Shown here piece by piece: positions 50,391-59,805 of a stretch of 64,000 nt of DNA. Both the position numbers and the translations under genes were made by a program. Below the pieces are notes generated by a model. That model did no database searches, was not told where the DNA came from, and saw only the letters and a list, made by a program, of their open reading frames with translations. Each line of letters opens with the position of its first letter. The stretch's first letter is position 1. The stretch is from Flavobacteriaceae bacterium (GTDB lineage Bacteria > Bacteroidota > Bacteroidia > Flavobacteriales > Flavobacteriaceae): positions 50,983 to 114,982 of the forward strand of contig JAENXC010000011.1 in assembly GCA_016649715.1 (NCBI GenBank), in the 5' to 3' direction.

Positions 50391-50790
50391 TATAGAGAAT
50401 ATTAATTTACTGGACATCCCAAAAATCACCGATCCTCGCGGCAATTTGTCCGTAGTGGAAGAAGGGTTTTTACCGTATGAAGTGAAACGGGTTTATTATT
50501 TGTACGATGTGCCCAGTGGCGCCTATCGCGGAGGTCACGCACACAAGGAGCAACAGGAATTTTTAATAGCGTTGAGCGGTAGTTTTGAAGTAGTTTTGGA
50601 CGACGGGAAAAATAAAAAGGCGGTGCTCTTGAATAAGCCGAATAGTGGTTTGTTGATTCCGACCGGGATTTGGCGCGAACTTGAAAATTTTTCTTCGGGC
50701 TCGGTATGTTTGGTGCTTTCTTCTGGCAGATTTTCGGAAAGTGACTACATCCGCGAATACGACGAATTCCAGTTATTTAAAGGTGCCTAA
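50377..50790 (+). CDS. fdtA: FdtA-like dTDP-4-oxo-6-deoxyglucose 3,4-ketoisomerase
   Basis: The 137-residue protein starts at ATG 50377 (MPSNNIENINLLDIPKITDP). It is a cupin of the WxcM-C/FdtA type: ITDPRGNLSVVEEG at the start, VKRVYYLYDVPSGAYRGGHAHKEQQEF (the HAHK has the catalytic histidines), FEVVLDDG, and GIWRELENFSSGSVCLVLSS. It moves the keto group from C4 to C3 of dTDP-4-keto-6-deoxyglucose; the product is aminated by an FdtB/QdtB-type enzyme (here 43890-44990). FdtA and QdtA differ in the epimer at C4, which I cannot tell. The RmlA/RmlB enzymes it needs are not in the window. It overlaps the upstream glycosyltransferase by 14 bases. Confidence 0.88.
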   Translation: MPSNNIENINLLDIPKITDPRGNLSVVEEGFLPYEVKRVYYLYDVPSGAYRGGHAHKEQQEFLIALSGSFEVVLDDGKNKKAVLLNKPNSGLLIPTGIWRELENFSSGSVCLVLSSGRFSESDYIREYDEFQLFKGA

Positions 50791-51702
50791 CTGCATTCCA
50801 AGCTTTTCCAAATTATCTTTCGTTTTTGAGAGATACTTCAAAATACTTTTGTTTTGCCGAAGCAAAAACTGCTGTTTTTTGCTTAAGTTTTCCTGTTTTA
50901 TTTTTTGAAAGTTTTTCTGAAAAGCTTCTTTGTCACCTTCCATCTTTGCTAAAATACAAAGGGAATACCGGTTTAAATCCAGAAATTTTTTAAGGGCGGG
51001 ATTGTTTTTTTCATAAATTTCATACGCTTCAAAATTTGCTTTTTCCTCCAGTTTTTTTACACTTTGAAATAAGCTGTTTTTCCGAACAACATAAGTTGCA
51101 CAGACTTTTGGGCTAAAGACCACTTTGTATTTTAAACCAATCCGAACATACAAATCGGTGTCCTCGCCGCTTTTTATTTTTGGATCGTACCAACCCAAAT
51201 TTTCGAAAACATCTTTTTTTATAACGGTGGAGCTGCTATGTAAAACCGAGTCCAGTTGGCTCGCTTCAAAATAATCTACTAGAATGGAATTTTTTCCAAA
51301 GGTTTTAATAGAATAGCTATTGGTGAAGGTTTTTCCGTTTCGCTTAATTTCTGCTGCAGTTGCAAAAACTGATTCTTGGGGAAAATCATTCAACAATCTG
51401 TTTTGCTCCTCCAAATAGAAAGGATACCAGTAATCATCGGCGTCCATCAAGGCAATATATTCGGACTTTGCCTGCTGGATTGTAAAATTTCGGGCAGCTG
51501 ATGCCCCGCTGTTTTTTTTTGAAAAATAACGGATCCGTGAATCGTTGAATTTAAGGATTTCAGCCTCGCTTTTGTCCGTGGAACCGTCGTTGAGGATAAC
51601 CACTTCAAAATTGGTATAAGTCTGTGCCAACACACTTTTCAGCGTATCTGCAATGTATTTTTCTTTGTTGAAGACCGATATGACGACTGAAAATTTAGGC
51701 AT
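50773..51702 (-). CDS. Family 2 glycosyltransferase
   Basis: The 309-residue protein has a GT-A domain: FSVVISVFNKEKYIADTLKS, LNDGSTDKSEAEIL, metal site IALMDADDYWYPFYLEEQNR (quoted LMDADDYWYP, about 88), and an EDTDLYVRIGLKYK motif near 170 with the catalytic base ED. The C-terminal 90 residues are helical. The end overlaps the convergent FdtA-like gene by 18 bases, and the start overlaps the next GT2 gene upstream by 8. It probably adds a sugar to the repeat unit on the cytosolic side. Confidence 0.9.
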   Translation of the reverse strand: MPKFSVVISVFNKEKYIADTLKSVLAQTYTNFEVVILNDGSTDKSEAEILKFNDSRIRYFSKKNSGASAARNFTIQQAKSEYIALMDADDYWYPFYLEEQNRLLNDFPQESVFATAAEIKRNGKTFTNSYSIKTFGKNSILVDYFEASQLDSVLHSSSTVIKKDVFENLGWYDPKIKSGEDTDLYVRIGLKYKVVFSPKVCATYVVRKNSLFQSVKKLEEKANFEAYEIYEKNNPALKKFLDLNRYSLCILAKMEGDKEAFQKNFQKIKQENLSKKQQFLLRQNKSILKYLSKTKDNLEKLGMQLGTFK

Positions 51703-52591
51703 CTTTTGGTTTTAGGGAACAAAGATACCCCAAGCGGTACAAATCAAAAAAGAATAGCGACGGTTTTGGGGAATTGAGGTTTTTGAGAATTGATTTCTCA
51801 GAAATTTTGAAAAATTGGCGGACAGCAAAAAGCAGATTGAGTCTTTTAAGTTTTAAATATGTCTTCAGGATTTTTACGGTTTCACCATCAATTTCTTCTG
51901 AGTTATAAAAATTCATCAAATTTCGCAACGCCAACTCCGATTTTTTTATGAAATCTTCATTTGTTTCCAAATTCAAATGAATTACGGGATTGTCAATATG
52001 TAGAAGGGCGATGCTATTTTTTTGAAGCTCGTATGCAAAAGCAGAATCTTCGTAACCGTAACCTGCCAGTTTTTCGTTGAATTTTATTTTCCTAAAAACT
52101 TCTTTTTTAATGGCGAAGCCCATTGTTATAAAACTTCGATACGGATTTTTGATGCGCTCGGCAAGTGGCAGACTTTCACGTTCGGTGCCGTATTTGTACC
52201 TTAAACTGGAATTTTCTGAATTGTTTTTTGGGTACTCAATTCCGCCGAAAATCACAGAAGCTTCTTTTGAAAAAGCAGCTAAATACTTCGTTATAAATTC
52301 AGGATTGGAAGGAAAAGTATCAGCATCCAAAAATAATAACCATTCAAATTTTGCTTTTTCCGCCAAAAGATTGCGGATTTTACTTCTGCCAATATTTTCA
52401 CTTAAAATTTGAAAACTGCAATGGTCCAACAAATTTATTTTTGAGTTTTCTTTTGAAGTTTTTTTATCGGTGGAAGCATCGTCCAAAACCAAGATTTCGA
52501 AAACAATATTTGCCTTTTCGCACTGTTCGTACAGGTTTTCTACCAATGAAAAGATGTTGTAATTATATGTCGGGATAAGAATGGAAATCAT
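51695..52591 (-). CDS. Family 2 glycosyltransferase
   Basis: The 298-residue GT-A protein has ISILIPTYNYNIFSLVENL, LDDASTDKKTSKENS, the metal site LLFLDADTFPSNPEF (about 95) and GYGYEDSAFAYELQ (about 178) with the catalytic base ED. It resembles galactosyl- or N-acetylhexosaminyl-transferases with an N-terminal GT2 core, but the sugar is unknown. It overlaps the following GT2 gene by 8 bases and the preceding methyltransferase gene by 4, so the three form one operon. Confidence 0.9.
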   Translation of the reverse strand: MISILIPTYNYNIFSLVENLYEQCEKANIVFEILVLDDASTDKKTSKENSKINLLDHCSFQILSENIGRSKIRNLLAEKAKFEWLLFLDADTFPSNPEFITKYLAAFSKEASVIFGGIEYPKNNSENSSLRYKYGTERESLPLAERIKNPYRSFITMGFAIKKEVFRKIKFNEKLAGYGYEDSAFAYELQKNSIALLHIDNPVIHLNLETNEDFIKKSELALRNLMNFYNSEEIDGETVKILKTYLKLKRLNLLFAVRQFFKISEKSILKNLNSPKPSLFFFDLYRLGYLCSLKPKDA

Positions 52592-53316
52592 TTTTTGGCG
52601 ATTAATACAGTTTCTTCCGTAAACCCGTAACGTTCATTTGCCGAAAAAGTTTTGATTTCAACATTTTGAAAACCATTTTCTTTCAACCGTTTCTGCAATC
52701 CTTCCACCGAATAAATGCGCACGTGATCTTCCTGTCCAAAAGCTTCCAGCCTTGCTTCCGTAGTCTTTTTTGAAAAATCTTCGTAAATGTTACCTTCCTT
52801 AAAAGGAGTTTGGATTACGCAAATTCCGTTGGGTTTTAAAACGCGGAAAAGTTCTGCCATCGCCTTTTTATCGTCTTCAATATGCTCTAAAATATGATAG
52901 CAGATTATCATGTCGAAAAAATCGTTTTCTAAAGGAATTTGGGTGATGTCGTATTTATATTCGGCAATAAATTCGTCTTCATAATCGGTGCTGAAATAAG
53001 ATATGTTCTGGTTTTTCTTCAGCAATCTGTAAACACTTCGCGAAGGCGAGAAATGAAGGATTTTCCCGTAGATTAAATTGCTTTCAACTAAAAGGGAATA
53101 CAGCCTTCGGGTGCGCGAACGGCTTCCGCAAAAAGGGCAGAGGAGGTCGCAATCGGGAATCTCGATAAACCTTTTATTTCCGCGACCGCAAACCGTACAT
53201 TCGTGATTTTTTCCGGCTAAGTGGAATGAAAAAATGGAACGAAAAAAAACCTCATTTTCAAAGAGCATTTTTTTCGGGAACACAGATAGCGCTACTTTTT
53301 TAAGCGTTTGGTACAT
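52588..53316 (-). CDS. Class I SAM methyltransferase with zinc-ribbon-like N-terminus
   Basis: The 242-residue protein starts at ATG 53316 (MYQTLKKVALSVFPKKMLF); a TTG six codons upstream is less likely. Two Cys pairs CTVCG and CPFCGSRSRTRR (about 38-65) suggest a zinc ribbon. The methyltransferase part (about 80-200) has FSPSRSVYRLLKKNQNISYF and DFFDMIICYHILEHIEDD then FRVLKPNGICVIQTPF, the usual motif around post-motif III. This layout is common in polysaccharide loci and probably methylates a sugar, or caps the chain. It heads the three-gene minus-strand operon. Confidence 0.87.
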   Translation of the reverse strand: MYQTLKKVALSVFPKKMLFENEVFFRSIFSFHLAGKNHECTVCGRGNKRFIEIPDCDLLCPFCGSRSRTRRLYSLLVESNLIYGKILHFSPSRSVYRLLKKNQNISYFSTDYEDEFIAEYKYDITQIPLENDFFDMIICYHILEHIEDDKKAMAELFRVLKPNGICVIQTPFKEGNIYEDFSKKTTEARLEAFGQEDHVRIYSVEGLQKRLKENGFQNVEIKTFSANERYGFTEETVLIAKK

Positions 53317-53418
53317 GCCGCTAAAATACAGCAATCTTTTTTGGATGCGGAAAAATTATGGATCCAAATGGACTTTTAAATTTCGATGTTTCTTCAATTT
53401 TGAAAAAAGAAGTACCTT

Positions 53419-55071
53419 GTGGAAAAAGAATTGTACGTGCGTATTCTATTTCTGTTTTCACTGATTTTTCTTATTACATTTTCGGCGAACGCCCAGCAAG
53501 ACGCGTGGTTTTACCTTAGGGCGCGCGACACTTCTTTTGTGCCGACATTTGAAAAGAAAGGAAATTACTTGACTTACACTGGGAATGACGCCAGATTGAA
53601 AGCAGCTTTGAAAAATTACAAAATTAAAATCTTCAAAAAAACTTGGAGAAACGCTAAAAAAGAAAACCTCAAAAAAACTTTTTTTGTAGTTGCCGATAAT
53701 CCAGCCTTGATGACCAATTTATTGCAGAACGTTTCCAATATTTTTGAATTTGGTGAACTGATTGCAGAGGAGGACAAAAAAATATTTGAACCCAATGATT
53801 ATGGTCTTACCAGTACCATAGGCGAAAATCTGGGGGCGCAATTGCGTTTTGATTATCTCGATTTTTTGGATGTGCCCAAGGCTTGGTACTACACAACGGG
53901 TTCCCGGGATGTTATAATCGGAATTTCAGATGGGTCCTTGGATCCAAACGATATTGAGTTTGCTGGCAAGACCAAAGTTGTGCAAGAATCATTTAAAGCC
54001 AACGGCCACGGCATTTCGGTAGCGGAAATTGCAGCAGGGCAGGGTGACAATGGTTTTGGTGCGCCCGGAATTTGTTATGATTGCAGTATTTATACCACCA
54101 ATTACAGTCATTTTGACAACTTGGAACAATTGGTTGAACTTTCCAGAATGGGCGTGAAAGTGATTAATTGCAGTTGGGGGCTAACGCATTATTATGAAAC
54201 AGCGCAACAGGCCATTTATGAAATGTTGGGAAATGGCACTGTGGTCGTGGCCATTGGTCATAATGAAGAATTCGCATACTCCCAAGGAAAAAAATTTTAT
54301 TATCCCGCTTCTTATGACAAAGTGATTGCGGTTTCTTCGGCTTCCCACAGGTATGAAAACTTTACTGAAAATATTCAGTATTTAAAGGATAAAGACATCT
54401 ATTACATAAAAGACATTCGGTATTATGTGGGGCAGACGGGTGGTTTTAAAAACAATGATACAACTCAAATTCCAGAGCTTTACCCTATCAGTATCAGCAA
54501 TTTAAACACAAAAATAGACATAGTGGCTCCAGGAACTGGGCTTTTTCTTTACGGCAAGCTTAAACTTGAAAATAGCCTTAAAACTACCGAGTATAACCAA
54601 ACATCCATAGTTGCCCCTGTGGTTAGTGGCACCATCGGGCTTATGTTTTCGCTTTATCCATGCCTTCCTGCGGAAGAGGTGGAGAGCATCCTTAAGCTCA
54701 CTTCCACAAATATAGACGATGTGGTGCCCAACAAACCCTATGCAGGAATGTATGGCGCCGGGATGCTCAACACAGGTCGCGCCGTAAAAATGGTTTTTGA
54801 TATGTTTGCCGAAAAAGAACCCGTGAAAATTGAAAACCAACGTTTCAGTCGGTGGGATTTCAAACTCACTTCAATTTCTCAAGTGCGAATTAAAAACCAA
54901 CAATTCACCGAAAATGCGACATTGGATTTAACTTCGAAGAAAAGAATCGTCATTTCCCAAAACACTGTTTTGAAACCCAATGATAAAGGAAGAATCCATC
55001 TAAAGATAGATCCTTCACTTCAAAAAGAATGTGAATTGCATCTCAGGGATCCAAGTATTTTGAAGAATTGA
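53419..55071 (+). CDS. Exported S8 (subtilisin-like) serine peptidase
   Basis: The 550-residue protein has a signal peptide (LYVRILFLFSLIFLITFSANA) and an N-terminal prodomain (about 30-130). The catalytic Asp is in IIGISDGSLDP (about 171), His in KANGHGISVAEIAAGQG (about 195), the oxyanion Asn region in VVVAIGHNEEFAYSQGK, and Ser in NQTSIVAPVVSGTIGLM (about 395). The start codon is uncertain: GTG 53419 (used here), TTG 53431 or GTG 53437 all keep the signal peptide. No T9SS sorting domain is seen at the C-terminus, so it may stay in the periplasm. It stands alone after the polysaccharide locus. Confidence 0.88.
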   Translation: MEKELYVRILFLFSLIFLITFSANAQQDAWFYLRARDTSFVPTFEKKGNYLTYTGNDARLKAALKNYKIKIFKKTWRNAKKENLKKTFFVVADNPALMTNLLQNVSNIFEFGELIAEEDKKIFEPNDYGLTSTIGENLGAQLRFDYLDFLDVPKAWYYTTGSRDVIIGISDGSLDPNDIEFAGKTKVVQESFKANGHGISVAEIAAGQGDNGFGAPGICYDCSIYTTNYSHFDNLEQLVELSRMGVKVINCSWGLTHYYETAQQAIYEMLGNGTVVVAIGHNEEFAYSQGKKFYYPASYDKVIAVSSASHRYENFTENIQYLKDKDIYYIKDIRYYVGQTGGFKNNDTTQIPELYPISISNLNTKIDIVAPGTGLFLYGKLKLENSLKTTEYNQTSIVAPVVSGTIGLMFSLYPCLPAEEVESILKLTSTNIDDVVPNKPYAGMYGAGMLNTGRAVKMVFDMFAEKEPVKIENQRFSRWDFKLTSISQVRIKNQQFTENATLDLTSKKRIVISQNTVLKPNDKGRIHLKIDPSLQKECELHLRDPSILKN

Positions 55072-55182
55072 AGAAAAATTTGACGTTTTGAACCACGACG
55101 TTTGGAATCACGACTTTTAGAATAGTGATTTTTTAACCAACTTTTCACTTACCACTAAAAGCTACCCTCTACCAACTAAAAA

Positions 55183-55866
55183 CTAAACAGTCTTTTGGAC
55201 AACTTCAAAAATCTGGTTTTCGTCGCACTTAAGGGTTTTGGAAGGATATTTTAAGAGCAGGGCATAATCGTGTGTTGCCATTAAAATGGTGTTTCCGTTT
55301 TTGTTTATTTCGCGCAAAACCTCCATTACTTCCACGCTGGTCTGTGGGTCCAGGTTTCCCGTTGGCTCATCGGCCAAAATAAGTTCCGGGTCGTTCAAAA
55401 GTGCACGGGCAATGGCAACGCGCTGTTGTTCGCCACCAGAAAGTTGATATGGATATTTGAACGCTTTTGTTTTCATGTCAACTTTTGAAAGCACCTCATT
55501 TATTCTGGTTTCTATCGCCGCTTTGTCTTTCCAGCCAGTTGCCGTTAGCACAAAATGTAGGTTGTCGCTCACGGTCCGGTCGTTCAGCAATTTAAAATCC
55601 TGAAACACCACGCCCAGTTTTCTGCGTAAAAAAGGAATGTCCTTTTCTTTAAGCGTTGCCAAATCATAGCCCACAATGTTTCCTTCGCCTTTGGTTAGCG
55701 GCAAGTCGCCGTAAAGCGTTTTCATAAAGCTACTTTTTCCAGTTCCAGTTTTTCCGATGAGGTAAACAAATTCGCCTTTTTCAACGGAAACGGAAACATC
55801 GGAGAGAACCAAGTTGTCACCTTGAAAAATAGAGGCATCTTTTAAATATAATACTGTTTCAGGCAT
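55183..55866 (-). CDS. ftsE: Cell-division ABC transporter ATP-binding protein FtsE
   Basis: The 227-residue ABC ATPase has Walker [10 protein letters not shown] (about 37-45), signature [16 protein letters not shown] (about 142), Walker [13 protein letters not shown] (about 162) and H-loop ATHDY. The [21 protein letters not shown] and VVFQDFKLL features are FtsE-like. It works with FtsX to control peptidoglycan hydrolases at the division site. ftsX is not adjacent; in Bacteroidota ftsE and ftsX are often apart (from memory). The gene has a repeat after its start and a small exported-protein gene upstream. Confidence 0.93.
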   Translation of the reverse strand: MPETVLYLKDASIFQGDNLVLSDVSVSVEKGEFVYLIGKTGTGKSSFMKTLYGDLPLTKGEGNIVGYDLATLKEKDIPFLRRKLGVVFQDFKLLNDRTVSDNLHFVLTATGWKDKAAIETRINEVLSKVDMKTKAFKYPYQLSGGEQQRVAIARALLNDPELILADEPTGNLDPQTSVEVMEVLREINKNGNTILMATHDYALLLKYPSKTLKCDENQIFEVVQKTV

Positions 55867-55896
55867 TTGAATTTTATATTTTTTTCTTAAATTTTT

Positions 55897-55920
55897 AATT
55901 CCCTCTTTGGGGGTTAGGGG
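55897..55920. repeat. Dispersed repeat before ftsE, copy 2
   Basis: AATTCCCTCTTTGGGGGTTAGGGG differs by one base from the copy at 24860-24883. It lies between ftsE and the coiled-coil exported-protein gene, next to word-like repeats (aactgccaactgcaactgcc). Confidence 0.8.
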
Positions 55921-55973
55921 ATTTCAAAAGTAATCTGAATAACTGCCAACTGCAACTGCCAACTACTACTAAT

Positions 55974-56432
55974 TTACTTTTTCAGGATTTTTTCTTTCAG
56001 CGCATCAATTTCCTTTTGCTGCTGAAGGGTGTAAAGTGTTAGCTCTTCAATTTTTTGAAGCAGAATCAAATTCATTTCTTTCAGTGAAATTCCTTCATTT
56101 TGCATCGTTTCGGCAGAAGGAACATTTGGCAAATGCTTGTTTTCTTTTATAAATACTTCCAGTTCTTCCAAGGAAATCAATTTATAATGCGGCATCGCTT
56201 CTGAAAAACCATTGAAATACTTTTCAAAAACATAATCGGGGGCAACGGCTCCGTCCAAATCTACCCGAACTTCTTGGGTGTGGATTTTTCCTTTTACGGT
56301 TAAAAGCTCGTCGGGAGCGTTGGTGCCGATGCCTATTTTACCGTTTTTTTCAGTAAGATTTGAAAAGGGATTGCGCTGCGCGGAGACAGAAAGTGAGAAT
56401 AAGAGGATGGAGAAAATCAATAATCTGTTCAT
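55974..56432 (-). CDS. Small exported coiled-coil protein (fibre-tip-like)
   Basis: The 152-residue protein has a signal peptide (MNRLLIFSILLFSLSVSAQ), then GKIGIGTNAPDELLTVKGKI, a beta motif found in tail-fibre-like proteins of Bacteroidota, then helical KYFNGFSEAMPHYKLISLEELEVFIKEN (motif quoted YKLISLEELEVFIKENKHL), NVPSAETMQNEGISL and a coiled coil (about 118-150, MNLILLQKIEELTLYTLQQQK). The pattern HLPNVPSA...GISLKEMN is typical of such C-terminal modules. It likely trimerises. The function is unknown; a structural or adhesive role outside the inner membrane is inference. Confidence 0.8.
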   Translation of the reverse strand: MNRLLIFSILLFSLSVSAQRNPFSNLTEKNGKIGIGTNAPDELLTVKGKIHTQEVRVDLDGAVAPDYVFEKYFNGFSEAMPHYKLISLEELEVFIKENKHLPNVPSAETMQNEGISLKEMNLILLQKIEELTLYTLQQQKEIDALKEKILKK

Positions 56433-56495
56433 AACAATGCTTTTAGAATTTGTAAAGTTTTAAAATTACGGTATTTTTAAGGAATTAAAGTATCA

Positions 56496-56526
56496 AACCT
56501 CAAAGGTCTCTGAGACCTATGGGGTT
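56496..56526. repeat. Imperfect palindrome before the TPR gene
   Basis: AACCTCAAAGGTCTC-T-GAGACCTATGGGGTT can fold into a long hairpin with mismatches; it resembles the perfect version at 23356-23389. It lies in the 250-bp divergent gap between the coiled-coil gene and the TPR gene. Confidence 0.6.
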
Positions 56527-56654
56527 TTACATATTCAAAATATACTTATTTCACTTTTACACCGTTATATTCCCAAGAAAATCGAACAAAAAATCATTCG
56601 TTAATTAAACCTTAAAAGTTTACAGTATCGCCGAAAGCTACATTTAAAGTTAAA

Positions 56655-56662
56655 TATCTTTA
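56655..56662 (+). promoter_or_regulatory. Candidate -7 box of the TPR gene
   Basis: TATCTTTA fits TAnnTTTG with one mismatch and lies 20 bases before ATG 56683. No -33 TTG is apparent. Confidence 0.45.
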
Positions 56663-56682
56663 CGCCATAAAAACTGTAAATA

Positions 56683-59600
56683 ATGATAAAGAAATTTCTT
56701 GTCTTTTCGCTTTTTCTATTCCTCTCATTTTCATCATTTTCGCAGCAAACAGCGGTCTTCACAAACGACCTTGCCGAGTTCAACCAAGCGTTGGAACTTT
56801 ACAATAACGGACAGTATTTAGCTGCGCAAAGTCTTTTCGACAAAATAAAAAACAGCAGCAATAACGAAACTGTGCAAAGCGACTGCGCCTATTACATTGC
56901 CAATGCGGCAGTTAGGCTGAATCAGCAAAATGCCGACCAATTGATGGAGGAATTTGTGGAAAAGTACCCCACGAGTTTGAAGCGGAATTCTGCATATATA
57001 GATGTAGCGAATTTTTATTTTGAAAACGGAAAATACTCCCACGCCCAAAAATGGTACGAAAAAGTTGATGAAGGGAGTTTAAGCCGAAGCGAGCAGGATC
57101 GTTTCAATTTCAATAACGGTTACGCAAATTTCAAGGCGAAAAGATATGACGACGCTAAAACCTATTTCAACAAAGTTTCCACTTCACAGAAATACGGATC
57201 GCAAGCGAAATATTATTTGGGCTTTATAGCCTACGAAGGGGATGATTACGAGGAAGCGAATAAAAATTTCGAGGAAGTAAAAGGCGAGGAGCGCTATTCC
57301 GAAGATCTTAGTTATTATCAGGCCGATATGAATTTTAAGCTCGGCAATTTCCATAAGGCGATTGATATGGGGAAGGAGCAGTTCGATAAATCCAGCCCAC
57401 AGGAAAAGAGTCAACTTTCAAAAATTATTGGGGAAAGCTATTTCAACCTCGGCCAATACGCCGAATCCATCCCGTATTTAAAGGAATACAAAGGCACACG
57501 CGGCAAGTGGAGCAATACGGATTATTACCAACTGGGCTATGCTTATTACAAAGAAGGCGATTTCGAAAGTGCCATTGGCGAGTTCAATAAAATTGTGGAC
57601 GGGAAAAATGCCGTTGCCCAAAACGCCTACTATCACTTGGCGGAAAGCTATTTGAAACTCGATAAAAAACAGGAAGCGCTGAACGCTTTTAAAAATGCTT
57701 CGGAAATGGATTTCAGCGCCGAAATTCAGGAAGATGCTTATTTGAATTATGCGAAATTGAGTTATGAAATTGGCAACAGCTACAAAAGCACGCCGCATGT
57801 TTTGCTTTCATTTATTGAAAAATACCCGAACAATGCCAATAACGACGAGCTGAAAAAATTGCTGATCGACAGTTACATCACTTCAAAAAATTATAAGGAA
57901 GCCTTGGATTTGCTGGAAAACAATAAAAATTTTGCTGATAAAGCAGCCTATCAAAAAGTAGCTTTTTACAGGGGAATTGAACTTTACAACGAAGCAAATT
58001 ACAACGAAGCGATTTCGTTTTTTGACAAAAGCATGAAAGAATCGCAGGACGCAAATTTTGCCGCCCGCGCTACTTATTGGAAAGCGGAAAGCGATTATCA
58101 ACTTTCAAATTTTGAAAAATCGTTGGCCGGATATAAAAAGTTTGCGCAGATGCCAGGCTCACAAAGCACTTCGGAAAATAAAAATTTGAAGTACAATTTG
58201 GGGTACAACCAATTCAAACTTAAAAATTATCCGGACGCGATAAGCAATTTCAAGAGTTATGTAGGTTCGTCTTCCGCTGAAACAGTTCGCGAAAAAGATG
58301 CTTATTTACGTTTGGGCGACAGTTATTTTGTGACCAGCCAATATTGGCCTGCGATGGAAAACTACAACGCAGCTGCTGAAATGGGTGGCGATAATGATTA
58401 CGCGCAATTTCAAAAAGCGATCAGTTATGGTTTTGTGGATCGTCCCGACAAGAAGGTTGAGGAATTGATCGCTTTCGCGAAAAAATATCCAAAATCCGTT
58501 TACCGCGATGATGCGCTGTATGAATTGGGAAATACATACGTGGCGCAGAACAAAACAAACGAGGCAATTTCAGCTTACGATCAAATGATTCGCGATATTC
58601 CAAACAGCAGCTTCGTGTCAAAAGCATTGCTGAAAAAAGCTTTGATTTATGAAAACACCGGAAAAAGTAACGATGCGTTGGCTATTTTCAAAAGAGTTGC
58701 GAAAGATTTTCCTTCGACTCCCGAAGCGTTACAGGCCGTTGCTTCCGCAAAAATTATTTACATAGATCAGGGAAATGTAGATGAATATGCACGCTGGGTA
58801 AAAACCTTGGATTACGTGCAAGTAGGCGATACCGAACTTGACGATGCCGCATATTTGGCAGCGGAGCAACCTTATTTGGAAAATAAACAATCACAGGCGC
58901 AAGGTCGTTTTGAGGACTATTTAAAGCAATTTCCAAACGGACAGCATGCTTTAAATGCACACTTTTATTTAGGCCAAATTTATTTCGCAAATGGGAAAAA
59001 TGATCAAGCCATTCCACATTTTGAATACGTTGTGAACCGCGAACGAAGCGAATTCACCGAACAAGCTTTGGCGCGGGTTTCGGAATTGTATTTGGGCAAA
59101 AAAGATTACCAAAACGCTTTAAAATATTTAACCCGTTTGGAGGCCGAAGCAGATTTTCCGCAGAACATCATCTTCGCGCAGACCAATAGTATGAAAGCTT
59201 CGTATGAATTGAAACAATATGCCGAAGCGGTAAATTATGCAGAGAAAGTACTTCAGAATTCAAAAATTGACAATTCAATAAAGAGCGATGCGCAAGTAAT
59301 AATTGCCCGTTCCGCGATGAAAACCAATAACGAAGCTAAAGCCAAAACAGCTTACGCAGAAGTTCAAAAAATTGCAACCGGCCAACTTGCAGCAGAAGCG
59401 CTTTATTTTGATGCTTATTTTAAAAATAAAGAAGGGAATTTTGAAGCATCAAATGCTTCCGTACAGAAACTGGCGAAGGATTATTCCGGCTACAAATTAT
59501 ATGGTGCCAAAGGTTTGGTGCTGATGGCGAAGAATTTTTACGCATTGAAAGACGCATACCAAGCATCGTACATTTTGGAAAGCGTGACCAAAAATTTCAC

Positions 59601-59697
59601 AGATTTTCCGGAGGTAGTTGAGGAAGCGAAAGCGGAATTAGCCGTAATCAAAAACGCCGAGGCGAAAACTAATTCATCCGTAGAAACCGGAAACTAG
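56683..59697 (+). CDS. Large exported TPR protein
   Basis: The 1004-residue protein has a signal peptide (MIKKFLVFSLFLFLSFSSFS) followed by tetratricopeptide repeats over nearly the entire length. Typical units are ALELYNNGQYLAAQSLFDKI, DCAYYIANAAVRL, YYLGFIAYEGDDYEEANKNF and YYQLGYAYYKEGDFESAIGEF. The final region is KAELAVIKNAEAKTNSSVETGN. TPR arrays serve as protein-binding scaffolds in the periplasm. The next gene (59806) encodes an outer-membrane barrel, separated by a 108-bp gap with a dispersed repeat, and this TPR-barrel pairing suggests joint action at the envelope, perhaps in assembly or uptake. A specific role is not readable. Confidence 0.88.
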   Translation: MIKKFLVFSLFLFLSFSSFSQQTAVFTNDLAEFNQALELYNNGQYLAAQSLFDKIKNSSNNETVQSDCAYYIANAAVRLNQQNADQLMEEFVEKYPTSLKRNSAYIDVANFYFENGKYSHAQKWYEKVDEGSLSRSEQDRFNFNNGYANFKAKRYDDAKTYFNKVSTSQKYGSQAKYYLGFIAYEGDDYEEANKNFEEVKGEERYSEDLSYYQADMNFKLGNFHKAIDMGKEQFDKSSPQEKSQLSKIIGESYFNLGQYAESIPYLKEYKGTRGKWSNTDYYQLGYAYYKEGDFESAIGEFNKIVDGKNAVAQNAYYHLAESYLKLDKKQEALNAFKNASEMDFSAEIQEDAYLNYAKLSYEIGNSYKSTPHVLLSFIEKYPNNANNDELKKLLIDSYITSKNYKEALDLLENNKNFADKAAYQKVAFYRGIELYNEANYNEAISFFDKSMKESQDANFAARATYWKAESDYQLSNFEKSLAGYKKFAQMPGSQSTSENKNLKYNLGYNQFKLKNYPDAISNFKSYVGSSSAETVREKDAYLRLGDSYFVTSQYWPAMENYNAAAEMGGDNDYAQFQKAISYGFVDRPDKKVEELIAFAKKYPKSVYRDDALYELGNTYVAQNKTNEAISAYDQMIRDIPNSSFVSKALLKKALIYENTGKSNDALAIFKRVAKDFPSTPEALQAVASAKIIYIDQGNVDEYARWVKTLDYVQVGDTELDDAAYLAAEQPYLENKQSQAQGRFEDYLKQFPNGQHALNAHFYLGQIYFANGKNDQAIPHFEYVVNRERSEFTEQALARVSELYLGKKDYQNALKYLTRLEAEADFPQNIIFAQTNSMKASYELKQYAEAVNYAEKVLQNSKIDNSIKSDAQVIIARSAMKTNNEAKAKTAYAEVQKIATGQLAAEALYFDAYFKNKEGNFEASNASVQKLAKDYSGYKLYGAKGLVLMAKNFYALKDAYQASYILESVTKNFTDFPEVVEEAKAELAVIKNAEAKTNSSVETGN

Positions 59698-59704
59698 TCA
59701 ACAA

Positions 59705-59766
59705 CCTCTGTGCTCTCTGTGCCTCTGTGGTAAAAATATAACCACAAAGTCACAGAGGAAACGGAG
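59705..59766. repeat. CTCTGTG-type dispersed inverted repeat, copy 2
   Basis: The left part CCTCTGTGCTCTCTG-TGCCTCTGTGGT and the right part ACCACAAAGTCACAGAGG form an inverted repeat around aaaaatata. It is the same family as 49137-49206 and 63288-63347. Confidence 0.85.
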
Positions 59767-59805
59767 AAAAAAATCAAAAAAATCATCATTAAAAAATTTG
59801 AAAAT

